Of a stretch of DNA of 64,000 bases, positions 1 through 8,518 are shown piece after piece. The translations under genes were made by a program, and so were the position numbers. Source of the DNA: CALGDE01 sp964655355 (GTDB lineage: Bacteria; Cyanobacteriota; Cyanobacteriia; CACIAM-69d); contig CAZZMD010000002.1 of assembly GCA_964655355.1 (NCBI GenBank), positions 62,001 to 126,000 on the forward strand, read 5' to 3'. The notes beneath the pieces are model-generated. The model did not search any database, was not told where the DNA came from, and saw only the letters and a program-made list of their open reading frames with translations. The stretch's first letter is position 1; the number at the start of each line of letters is the position of its first letter.

Positions 1-840
1 AACGCTTGAGAGTATTGACTCTGACGCCAGTAAATGGCGCCAATGTTGTTGAGGGTGGAGCCTTCTCCGGCGCGATCACCCATTTCACGATTAATCGCCA
101 ACGACTGCTGGTAGTAGTCCAACGCTTGAGGGTATTGACCCTGACTTTGATAAATTTCGCCGATGTTGTTGAGGATGGTACCTTCTCCTCTGCGATCGCC
201 CACTGCACGAAGAATCGCCAACGACTGCTGGTAGTAGTCCAACGCTTGAGGGTATTGACCCTGACTTTGATAAATTGCGCCGATATTGTTGAGGGTGGCG
301 CCTTCCCCCTTGCGATCGCCTACTTCACGATTAATCGCCAACGCCTGCTGGAAGGACTCCAACGCTTGAGGGTATTGACCCTGACTTTGATAAATTTTGC
401 CGATATTGTTGAGGATGACGCCTTCCCCCTTGTGATCGCCTACTTCACGACTAATCGCCAACGACTGCTGGTAGTAGTCCAACGCTTGAGGATATTGACC
501 CTGACTTCGGTGAATTTCGCCGATGTTGTTGAGGGCAATCCCTTCCCCTTTGCGATCGCCCACTTCACGATTAATCGCCAACGACTGCTGGTAGTAGTCC
601 AATGCTTGAGGATATTGACCCTGACTTTCATAAACTGCGCCGATGTTGTAAAGCGCGATGTTTTCCCCTTTGTGATCGCCCACTTCACGACTAATCGCCA
701 ACGCCTGCTGGAGGGACTCCAACGCTTGAGGGTATTGACCTTGACGCCTGTGAATGCCACCAATGAGGCGAAGCATACTACCTTCCGCATCCTGATCGCC
801 GATCTCCCGATACAGTGCCAATGCTGTTCCAAGAGATTGC
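1..840. repeat. 120-bp coding tandem repeats (TPR units)
   Basis: Seven successive 120-bp units begin with variants of AACGCTTGAGGGTATTGACC near 1, 121, 241, 361, 481, 601 and 721. Each encodes one 40-residue TPR unit. The first six units are strongly similar at DNA level and the seventh is more divergent. Synonymous positions are largely conserved too, which points to recent amplification or gene conversion rather than old divergence. Confidence 0.9.
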
Positions 841-1043
841 AATGCGTCCTGGAACCGACTAGTTAAAACTTCCTGAGCTCCTTGTCTCAGCCAACGGAGT
901 GCGGCCTGTCGCTTCTCTTCTCTGCTGGTCGGAATCTGCGCAATTTCTAAGTTTTCTGGAGCGTCCCTCGGCTCCACCGCGATCGCCCCAGCGGGCAATC
1001 CCATCCATACTCCCAGTGCGATCGCTCCAGCCCAAACCTGCAT
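1..1043 (-). CDS. TPR-repeat protein, N-terminal part (probable TPR-CHAT paralogue), runs off the window
   Basis: The frame is open from the ATG at 1043 to the left edge, so the C-terminus is missing. The protein starts with a signal-like stretch (MQVWAGAIALG..., then LPAGAIA) and continues into at least seven near-identical 40-residue tetratricopeptide repeats of the type YPQALDYYQQSLAINREVGD. TPRs mediate protein-protein contacts. The two genes upstream on the same strand have the same leader and TPR layout and end in CHAT protease domains, so a CHAT domain beyond the edge is likely but unseen. A GGGAG Shine-Dalgarno lies about 7 nt before ATG 1043. An in-frame ATG at 1076 would add 11 residues but has no such site. 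The gene lies 53 bp after the stop of its neighbour and is probably co-transcribed with it. Confidence 0.85.
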   Translation of the reverse strand, partial: MQVWAGAIALGVWMGLPAGAIAVEPRDAPENLEIAQIPTSREEKRQAALRWLRQGAQEVLTSRFQDALQSLGTALALYREIGDQDAEGSMLRLIGGIHRRQGQYPQALESLQQALAISREVGDHKGENIALYNIGAVYESQGQYPQALDYYQQSLAINREVGDRKGEGIALNNIGEIHRSQGQYPQALDYYQQSLAISREVGDHKGEGVILNNIGKIYQSQGQYPQALESFQQALAINREVGDRKGEGATLNNIGAIYQSQGQYPQALDYYQQSLAILRAVGDRRGEGTILNNIGEIYQSQGQYPQALDYYQQSLAINREMGDRAGEGSTLNNIGAIYWRQSQYSQA

Positions 1044-1096
1044 CGCAACACTCCCAGAACACCATGGGTAAATCATGGCATAGGGGAAATGTGGCA

Positions 1097-3922
1097 TCAG
1101 TTCTTGATTAGGGTGCGATCGCCCTCACCAATTACGCTAAACGCTGCCCAGGCGAAAGGGTTGGGGGATTGGGCACGGACTTTGAGTTGGGCCGCTCGCA
1201 GGGCTTCGGCATAGGTTTTGCCCGCCAACAATTGGTCGTAAAACGCTTCCATCAGCATCTGAGTTTCACGGTCGGGCACTTTCCACGAACTGGCAACGAC
1301 GGTGGGAACCCCAGCTTTGAGGAATGCGCGGGCTAACCCGACGACGCCTTCACCACTGATCTCTCCGCTGTTGGTGTTGCAGGCGCTGAGCACGGCCAGT
1401 TGGGCGTTGAGGTTACTGTTGAAAATTTCGCTGATGGTCAGTTTGTTGTCGATGGTGTCGTCAGACCCAATATCGGCAAGGGCGAGCCAGCTATTCAGGT
1501 CGCGATCGCTCTTGGGAATAACGCCGTGGGTGGCGAAGTGAAGAATATTGGCGGTGGAAAGTTTGGCGTTGATGGCTGCTTCGGTAGCTTGATTGCCTAG
1601 GATTGGAGGCGTATTGAGTTTTTGGGCGATCGCGGTGGCCTCGATTTCACTACCGGGGAGTGGGCTAAGTTGATCCGGCATGGGACTGGGATTACCAACC
1701 ACTAACGGAGCACCCTTGGCTGTGGATGTTGCGTGTTGAAGGGTATGAAGGATTTGCAGCGAGGGGGTGACGGTGATGGTGTAGCGATCAATCAAAAATC
1801 CTTGGCCTTCCTTGAATAGGGCAGCAAAGGGAACCGTCCCTAATTCGCGGTGGGGAACGATGATTAATCGACTGCCTGGGGCCTTCGGTAAATGCTCCTC
1901 GATGGGGTGGATCAGGAGTTGATAGCCTCGCTCCAAATATTCAGGGCTCCCTGCCCAAAGGGGACCGGTGCCATCCCCTCGCATAGCGAGAAGGTCGATG
2001 CGGTATTTACTCTGATTGAAGAGTTGGTCATTAAAGGTTCCGAAAGTGGCTGCACTGCGAATATCCTGGGAGGCTTGGCGGAGATAAAGCCCCGCCGCTT
2101 CAGGCTCTGCTCTGACAAAGTTCAGCTCACCCGTGGGAGAAACAACCCAAATGTAAAGGTCTTTTTCAACGGTGGAGTAGGTTATCAGGGTGGCGTTTGT
2201 GTCCCGTGCCAGTTGTTTGATCTGGTTGATATTAAGGGGGGTACTCGGTTGGTCGCTGGTGGATGAGTTCAGGAATTGGACCAATGATCGGGCTCGGGAA
2301 CGATCCGCTGCGACCAACGCATGTTCAGTTTTGCCCTGGGTGATCAACAGTTGGGTCAAGGCAGAATAGATGACCGCATTGGTTTCAAAAAATGAGATCC
2401 GATCGCGATCATTTTTCCCTAACTCTTTTTCCAGGGTTTCCGTGACCGCAAGGCTCCGTCGAAAAAACGATTCTGCTCGGTCGTACTGCTCCAGGGATTG
2501 ATACACCACGCCGATGTTCCCCAGAATCAGTGCCTCACCCCGGCGATCGCCAATGTCCCTCGCGATGGTTAAGGACTGCTGGTGGACTTCAAGGGCCTGC
2601 TCATATTGCCCCAAGGAATCATAGGTAATCCCAAGATTCCCCAGGGCGATCGCCGCTTCCCGACGGCTGCCCAGCTCGCGGAATAAGGTTAGGGATTGCT
2701 GGTGCAGCGCCACTGCCCGGTCATATTGCTTCAGAGCGTCGTACGCCAGACCGAGATTGGCGAGGGAATTAGCTTCCCCTTGACGGCTGCCAATGGCCCG
2801 TTTGATCCCTAGGGACTGGTTATGAAAATCAATCGCCTGCTCGTACTCTTCCAAGGAATGGTGAGCCACCCCAAGGTTGCCTAGGGCAGTGGCCTCCCCC
2901 TGGCGATCGCCCGTGTCACGGTGAATGTCCAAGGACTGACGGTGAAAGTCGATAGCCCGTCGGTACTGCCCCAGGGCACTATAAACACTGCCTAGACTGC
3001 CTAAGGAAGCGGCTTCCCCCCGGCGATCGCCCGTTTCGCGATCAAGGGTTAAAGCTTGGTTGTAAAGCTCGATCGCCCGTCGATACTGCCCCAAGGAATA
3101 GTAAGTAATGCCAAGATTTCCCAGAACATTTGCCGTTCCTTTGACATCCCTATCTGCCCGTTTGATGATCAAAGCTTGGTCAAAAACATCAATGGCCCGC
3201 TGATACTGTCCCAGGGATAGGTGAGCCGAACCTATATTAATCAGAGCATTGGATTCACTGGTGCGATCACCAATCGTGCGGGCGATGGTCAAATTTTGGC
3301 GATGAAATCCAATGGCCCGCTCGTATTCTCCCAAGGCATCATAGGTCAACCCAATATTACCGAAAGTATTCCCTTCCCCCTTGAGATCGCCCACTGCTCG
3401 GAACAGAATCAGGGCCGCCTGCCAATCTTTCAGCGCGTCTCGAAATTCCCCTTTGAGGTAGTGGTTGGTTCCCTCCTTAACCAGGGCTTCAGCGGTTTGG
3501 TGTTTCTCAAGCTGTGCTGTCTCTGCCGTTGTTGCGGATCGCCATTGCAACCGATAAGTGCCCTGATCGCCCGGTCGATTAGACGTTGCCCAAACTCGAT
3601 AGCGCCCATCCTGAGGTAGCCTGATGACCCGCCGGGCATTGGTTCCATCGCCATCATTTTGGCGGGCGATCGCCTCCCCATCGGGACCAAAAACCACTAG
3701 ATAGGTATCAAATTCTGCACTCTCCAAAGTGACGACAATGGTGCTTCCCCGCTTCCCTGCAAAGTAGTGGACATCATACAAACTCCCATCCCGTAATCGC
3801 CGCTCCGTTCCGTCTAATTCCCCTTGCACTAATTCAGGCGCTGCAGGGATCGCCTGTGAAACGCCAGCGATGGGCAGCCATGGCAATAACCCTAATGCGA
3901 TCGCCCTGCCCAAAGTTTTCAT
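1097..3922 (-). CDS. TPR-CHAT domain protein with N-terminal pre-peptidase-like domain
   Basis: A 941-residue protein. It has a signal peptide (MKTLGRAIALGLLPWLPIAGV), then a beta-rich region at about 30-130 that resembles a bacterial pre-peptidase C-terminal (PPC) domain (GSTIVVTLES, FDTYLVVF, GTYRLQW). About ten 40-residue TPRs follow at about 140-540, and a CHAT domain occupies the last ~350 residues. CHAT domains are caspase-like cysteine proteases. The expected dyad is visible as His in HFATHG (about residue 790) and Cys in LSACNTNSG (about 847). The target is unknown. The leader predicts export, unlike the cytoplasmic CHAT proteins of CRISPR-linked systems. It lies between two paralogues on the same strand with about 55-bp gaps. 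Confidence 0.9.
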   Translation of the reverse strand: MKTLGRAIALGLLPWLPIAGVSQAIPAAPELVQGELDGTERRLRDGSLYDVHYFAGKRGSTIVVTLESAEFDTYLVVFGPDGEAIARQNDGDGTNARRVIRLPQDGRYRVWATSNRPGDQGTYRLQWRSATTAETAQLEKHQTAEALVKEGTNHYLKGEFRDALKDWQAALILFRAVGDLKGEGNTFGNIGLTYDALGEYERAIGFHRQNLTIARTIGDRTSESNALINIGSAHLSLGQYQRAIDVFDQALIIKRADRDVKGTANVLGNLGITYYSLGQYRRAIELYNQALTLDRETGDRRGEAASLGSLGSVYSALGQYRRAIDFHRQSLDIHRDTGDRQGEATALGNLGVAHHSLEEYEQAIDFHNQSLGIKRAIGSRQGEANSLANLGLAYDALKQYDRAVALHQQSLTLFRELGSRREAAIALGNLGITYDSLGQYEQALEVHQQSLTIARDIGDRRGEALILGNIGVVYQSLEQYDRAESFFRRSLAVTETLEKELGKNDRDRISFFETNAVIYSALTQLLITQGKTEHALVAADRSRARSLVQFLNSSTSDQPSTPLNINQIKQLARDTNATLITYSTVEKDLYIWVVSPTGELNFVRAEPEAAGLYLRQASQDIRSAATFGTFNDQLFNQSKYRIDLLAMRGDGTGPLWAGSPEYLERGYQLLIHPIEEHLPKAPGSRLIIVPHRELGTVPFAALFKEGQGFLIDRYTITVTPSLQILHTLQHATSTAKGAPLVVGNPSPMPDQLSPLPGSEIEATAIAQKLNTPPILGNQATEAAINAKLSTANILHFATHGVIPKSDRDLNSWLALADIGSDDTIDNKLTISEIFNSNLNAQLAVLSACNTNSGEISGEGVVGLARAFLKAGVPTVVASSWKVPDRETQMLMEAFYDQLLAGKTYAEALRAAQLKVRAQSPNPFAWAAFSVIGEGDRTLIKN

Positions 3923-3977
3923 TATTCGCTCGCTAGTCTATCTAAGCTCAATATGGCATAGGCAAACTTGGTGGAAT

Positions 3978-6401
3978 TTAAGGAAGTTCCAAGGTGCGAT
4001 CGCCCTCGCCGATGACGGTGAACGCTGCCCAATAAAAGGGATTTGGGAATTCGGCACGCACTTTGATTTGGGCACTGCGCAAGGCTTGGGCATAGGTTTT
4101 GCCGGCCAGGAGCTGGTCGTAGAATTCTTCCATTAGCATTCGGGTCTGTTGGTCGGGGACTTTCCACGAGCTGGCGACGACGGTGGGGACGCCGGCTTTC
4201 AGAAATGCGCGGGCTAGGCTGACCACGCCTTCGCCGCTGGTTTGACCGCTGTTGGTGTCGCAGGCGCTCAGGACGGCAATCTGGGCATTGAGTTCGCTGC
4301 CAAAGATTTCGCTGATGGTTAGTTTGTTGTCTTGGATGCCGTCAGGGAAGCGGTCCGCTAGGGCAAGCCAGCTATTGCTGTCGCGATCGCTTTTTTGGAT
4401 CACCCCATGGGTGGCGAGGTGGAGGATGCTGGCGTTGGCTAGTCTGCTTTTGATGGTGGCTTCGGTGGCTTGGTCGCCCAGGATTGGCTCGGTGTTGAGC
4501 TTTTGGGCGATCGCGGTGGCTTCGGCTTCGGTGCCGGGGAGGGGGCTGAGGTTGCCCACCATGGGGCTGGGGTTGCCCATCACCAGGGGAGCGCCGGTGG
4601 CTGTGGGCTTAGTTTGTTGCAGGGTGTCGAGGATTTGCAGGGATGGGGTGATGGTGACGGTGTAGCGGTCAATAAAGAAGCCTTGCCCCTTTTTGAATAG
4701 GGCGGTGAAGGGGATGGTGCCGAGTTCTCGATGGGGAACGATGATCAGTCGGCTTTCCCGTTGTTTGGGGAGGTATTGCTCAATGGGTTTGATCAGCAGG
4801 TCATAGCCCCGTTCGAGGTTTTCTGGGCTCCCAGCCCGAAGACCATTGGTACCGCTGCCTCGGATGGCTTGGGCAAGGCGATAGGGATCTTGGGAAAAGA
4901 TTATGTCGCTCAGTCCTCGGCTCGTGACGGCAGCACGGGAGCGTCTCGCCACTTGAGCAACGGGCACCCCTGCCTCTTCAGGATTGGCTTTGGCAAAGTT
5001 GAGATCACCGTTGGGGGAAACCACCCAGATGTAGAGATCTTCTCCGGAAGTGGAGGAAGCTTCTCCGGAAATAGAGTAAGTGATAAGGGTGGCGTTTTTG
5101 GCGCGGGCAAGTCGTTTGATTTGCTCAATATTGAGCGGTTCCCGAGGTTGGTCGTTGGTAGATGGGGTGAGGAATTGGATGAGCGATCGGGCTCGGGAGC
5201 GATCCGCAATTTCCAAAGATTCGGCAATTTTGTCTTGGGCAATCAGGCTTTCTTCTAGAGCTGAGTAGATATAAGTTCTATTTTCAAAGAATGCAATTCG
5301 ACTTTGGTCATTTGCTAATACATTGTGCTCAACAGTCTCGGAGACTTCGATGCTTTGGCGAAAGTATGCTAATGCTTTGTCCTCTCTCCCTAGCCCATTG
5401 TAGGCAACACCGATAAGGGTGAGGGTATGGCTTTCTAAGGAACTACCACCTATTTCTTGATAAATTGCCAGTACCTGTTGAAAATACTTCAAGGCTTGCG
5501 CGTATTGCCCTTGATCGCAATAAACCACACCGATAGAAATGAGAATCGAACCTTCCCCGCCGCGATCACCCACCTCCCGATGAATGGCTAATGCTTGCTG
5601 GTAATAATCTAATGCCTGAGCGTCTTGACCTTGAGCCCTATACACTAAACCGATGCCCTGGAGAACGTAACCTTCCCCGTGGCGATCACTCACTTCTTGA
5701 ACAATAGCTAGTGATTGCTGGTAATGCTCTAATGCCTGAGTGAGTTGACCTTGCTCGCTATAAATCGCACCGAGGTCAGCGAGAGTGCCACCTTCTCTGG
5801 CGCGATTACCCACTTCTTGAGCAATGGCCAATACTTGCTGGTAATACTCTAATGCCTGAGTGTGTTGCCCCTGACTCCAGTAAAGAGAACCAAGGCCTTG
5901 GAGTGACCTAGCTTCATCTAGACGCTCACCGACTTCCCGAGCGATTGCTAACGCTTGCTGGTAATGCTCTAATGCTTGAGCGTATTCACCCCGCCTGACC
6001 TTAACCCAACCTATGCCGTTGAGGGCAATAGCTTCTTCGGCGCGATCGCCTATTTCTCTGGCAATGGTCAAAGCCTGCTGATGATAGTCCAACGCCTGGT
6101 CATATTGACCTTGATGGATGTAAGCCACACCAATTTTACTCAGGGCAGCGCTTTCTCCAGTGCGATCGCCCAGTTCTCGAAAAAGCTCTAACGCAGCTTC
6201 CCAAGATTGCCGCGCTTCTTGATATTGGCTGCTTTCATTCTGCTGAACGCCCTGCTCGAACAGTCGCTCTGCCTCTGCTTTCTTTTCGTTCTGGGGTGCC
6301 TGAGTCAGCTCTTCTTGGGCCGACGTCGACTCCACCACAAGCACCCCAACGGGCAGCCCCATCAACAAACCCAGCGCGATCGCCCCAGAAAAAATCCGCA
6401 T
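3978..6401 (-). CDS. TPR-CHAT domain protein
   Basis: An 807-residue paralogue of its downstream neighbour. The start is set at ATG 6401, where the signal-like MRIFSGAIALGLLMGLPVGV begins. A longer frame upstream reads through the intergenic region and the relic behind it. About nine TPRs (units like YAQALEHYQQALAIAREVG) span about 40-380, followed by a linker and a C-terminal CHAT domain. The catalytic dyad is intact: His in HLATHGV near residue 662 and Cys in LSACDTNSG near 713. There is no PPC-like domain, in contrast to the neighbour. The CHAT domains of the two are closely similar (for example SSWKVPD, YDQLLAGKTYA), so they arose by duplication. The protein is probably exported; its substrate is unknown. 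Confidence 0.9.
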   Translation of the reverse strand: MRIFSGAIALGLLMGLPVGVLVVESTSAQEELTQAPQNEKKAEAERLFEQGVQQNESSQYQEARQSWEAALELFRELGDRTGESAALSKIGVAYIHQGQYDQALDYHQQALTIAREIGDRAEEAIALNGIGWVKVRRGEYAQALEHYQQALAIAREVGERLDEARSLQGLGSLYWSQGQHTQALEYYQQVLAIAQEVGNRAREGGTLADLGAIYSEQGQLTQALEHYQQSLAIVQEVSDRHGEGYVLQGIGLVYRAQGQDAQALDYYQQALAIHREVGDRGGEGSILISIGVVYCDQGQYAQALKYFQQVLAIYQEIGGSSLESHTLTLIGVAYNGLGREDKALAYFRQSIEVSETVEHNVLANDQSRIAFFENRTYIYSALEESLIAQDKIAESLEIADRSRARSLIQFLTPSTNDQPREPLNIEQIKRLARAKNATLITYSISGEASSTSGEDLYIWVVSPNGDLNFAKANPEEAGVPVAQVARRSRAAVTSRGLSDIIFSQDPYRLAQAIRGSGTNGLRAGSPENLERGYDLLIKPIEQYLPKQRESRLIIVPHRELGTIPFTALFKKGQGFFIDRYTVTITPSLQILDTLQQTKPTATGAPLVMGNPSPMVGNLSPLPGTEAEATAIAQKLNTEPILGDQATEATIKSRLANASILHLATHGVIQKSDRDSNSWLALADRFPDGIQDNKLTISEIFGSELNAQIAVLSACDTNSGQTSGEGVVSLARAFLKAGVPTVVASSWKVPDQQTRMLMEEFYDQLLAGKTYAQALRSAQIKVRAEFPNPFYWAAFTVIGEGDRTLELP

Positions 6402-6454
6402 AACAGCACCCTGATAAACCCATAGATCGATGATGTCACAGGGGAAATGTGGCA

Positions 6455-6593
6455 TCAATTCTGAATTAGGGTGCGATCGCCATCGCCAATCACCACAAAC
6501 GCTGCCCAATCACGGGGTAAAGGAGACTGGGCACGAACCTTGAGTTGGGCCAGTCGTAGTGCATCAGCATAGGTTTTTCCCGCCAGCAACGCC
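6455..6593 (-). pseudogene. C-terminal relic of a further CHAT protein
   Basis: The minus strand from 6593 to the TGA at 6455-6457 encodes about 45 residues (LLAGKTYADALRLAQLKV...WAAFVVIG...GDRTL). They align with the last 45 residues of both complete CHAT proteins here. Everything upstream, including the His/Cys dyad, is gone. The break coincides with an IS6-type terminal sequence starting at 6594. The sequence downstream of its stop (GGGGAAATGTGGCATCA) also matches that at 1084-1100, so the duplication unit included intergenic DNA. Confidence 0.85.
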
Positions 6594-6630
6594 GCGGTTC
6601 CTGCCCCTTCTTGCATTTTTGCGACAGAGC
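6594..6630 (-). mobile_element. Orphan terminal fragment of an IS6-family element
   Basis: Bases 6594-6629 are the exact reverse complement of the left end of the complete IS6-family element at 13393-13428. They include the terminal motif CTCTGTCGCAAAAA. Only this end remains. The outer tip points right, toward the large surface-protein gene, and the lost body would have extended left into the truncated CHAT gene. The copy is inverted relative to the intact element. Confidence 0.85.
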
Positions 6631-6692
6631 CCGATCTAGCCCTTGAAGCACCCAGGGCTAAATAAGATTGCGGGTTGACAATTCAATGAAAT

Positions 6693-8418
6693 CTAAGCGA
6701 GCAGGTTCGCCAGCATTTTCCCAACAGCATTTTCCCCGCCGGTAACGGTCAGAATATCTCCTGAATTCAGTTGTAATGACGACATGCCAAGCATCTCGAC
6801 AGCGGTTAGACTCGTCGGGCTACCACTCCCTAAATCTTGGTTGAGGATAATCGGCTCCCCAATGACGTCACCAATGGGTAGCCCCATGACGTCACCAATG
6901 GGTAGATCAGCTTGGTCAGAATCGGTGATACCGTCGACGAAACCAAGCGGTAATTGCTCTTCACCATCATTTTCATCAAAAGCGCCAGTCAAGATGTCAT
7001 GGCTGCCTGGGGTCTGATCAGATACAACGCTGACTGGCCCCATTTCATCTGTATCGCCATCCACCAGACTCGGGACTTCACCATTAGAGGCCGCACCAAT
7101 GGCTTCAGTTTGATAATTCGTGACATTAATGCCGTCTTCGGCTTCATCTCCCGAAGAATTTGCTGGGCTGGCACTGGCGGCAGCGGCGTTAGCAGATCCG
7201 TCATCAAATTGGAGGTAGATGGGCTGCGTGACGGCACCAATGGGTAGATCGTTCTGGTTAGGCTCGATACCAACGGGCAGATCGGCCTGGTCAGAATCGA
7301 TGATACTGGCGACGAAACCAAGCGGTAATTGATCTTCACCAGCAAAGTTATAAATTGGGACACCAGAGAAATTGAAGAGACCCGAAATATCCTGATCTGC
7401 CCCTGTTAGCACAACGTCAACGGTCTGAAACTCAACCGCATTGTTTGCCGGAAAATCGGATGCGGCCAAAATATTGAGTTGGTCTTCGAGAAACGATGCA
7501 TAAGGCGTCACTGGCTGAATGAACCCTTTGGTCAGGACAACCCGTGCGATTTGGCCCGCCGGTCCATTCACAATGACACTGGGACCACTGGCATCATAGG
7601 TACCAATACTGCCCTCACTCAGGCCATTTACGGTTAGAACAATCGATTGATTCGTTAACGATTGAGCCGCTAGGGCCTGGGAACCGCCCTGGCTACCATC
7701 CCCTTGTAATTGGCCGGTGGCCGTAGAGCCATCGGTAAAGGTCACTGTAAAAGTAGACCCAATCAGCTCTGCACCGGAAACACCGCCCACATCCCAAGAG
7801 GGGCTACTGCCGCCGTCCAGGTCTCCTTTATTGGTGCCTGCCACCGAGTTCGGATCCATATCAATTGCAAAGCCGATCGTTTCGCCAGATTCGAAACCTC
7901 CATTAACCGCTTCGTCAAAAATTAGGTTTAGACCTTTATATCCTGACGCCCCGCCCGTGCCCACATAGGGGTTATAGGTGTTGGGTGAGAGGACACCCGT
8001 GCCACCATTGGTATTAATAGTCAGCGCTTTTGAGGTGGTATCCCCTGCCAGCCCGAAAGGATCAAAGACGCTATCTGAATAGAGCGCATTGGTGACATCG
8101 ATATTGACTGAAGCAATTTTTTTGTCGCCTTCATTGGTGATTTTGAAAGAGTTATTGCCAAAGTTTGAGATTTGAACATTGCTTTTGTTCGCGGTAATGG
8201 TGAGCACTGCGGCTCCAGTTAATGCACTGCCATCATCATCATCAATATTGACCGTAGCGGTATTGGTTGTCCCCAGGACAATATTGCTATCGCCCGAGGT
8301 AATAGCATCGAGCGTGACACTGACCTCCTCACTGCCTTCAACCTCAGAATCCTCTAAGACAGCGACATCAATATCCGCCGTCAACTCACCCGCCAAAATC
8401 GTGACCGTATTGCTCAGG
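6693..8418 (-). CDS. Large secreted-type multidomain protein, C-terminal part
   Basis: This frame is open from the assembly gap to the TAG at 6693, giving about 574 residues. It begins with a Calx-beta-like segment ending in acidic NIDDDDGS, then a beta-rich region of about 280 residues. After that come low-complexity motifs with DLPIG/DLPVG recurring (SDQADLPVG, NQNDLPIG, SDQADLPIG, GLPIGDV) and phrases such as EEQLPLGFVDGI. Asp, Gly, Ser and Thr dominate and Cys appears absent, as in secreted bacterial surface proteins. It is taken as the C-terminal portion of the protein encoded at 8519-12757: same strand, same composition, and a Calx-beta-like segment continuing from the gap. With 100 Ns the frames do not match, but a placeholder gap length proves nothing. 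Confidence 0.75.
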
Positions 8419-8518
8419 NNNNNNNNNNNNNNNNNNNNNNNNNNNNNNNNNNNNNNNNNNNNNNNNNNNNNNNNNNNNNNNNNNNNNNNNNNNNNNNNNN
8501 NNNNNNNNNNNNNNNNNN
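8419..8518. other. Assembly gap (100 N)
   Basis: Exactly 100 N, a conventional placeholder. The minus-strand reading frame entering it from the right stops at VLYRVNAG. That is how a malectin-like domain begins, as does the earlier copy here (MHRINVGG). A repeated domain probably broke the assembly. Confidence 0.95.

Noticed and set aside
440..832. Minus-strand frame in a second register of the TPR region
   Set aside because: An out-of-frame reading of the 120-bp repeats; the true frame is open from 1043.
6..866. Plus-strand 286-residue frame with 40-residue repeats
   Set aside because: It is the antisense shadow of the TPR gene; the minus frame gives a good leader and TPR consensus.
1097..6401. 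CRISPR- or gasdermin-linked CHAT defence system
   Set aside because: No cas, effector or pore-forming gene lies nearby, and the proteins carry signal-like leaders.
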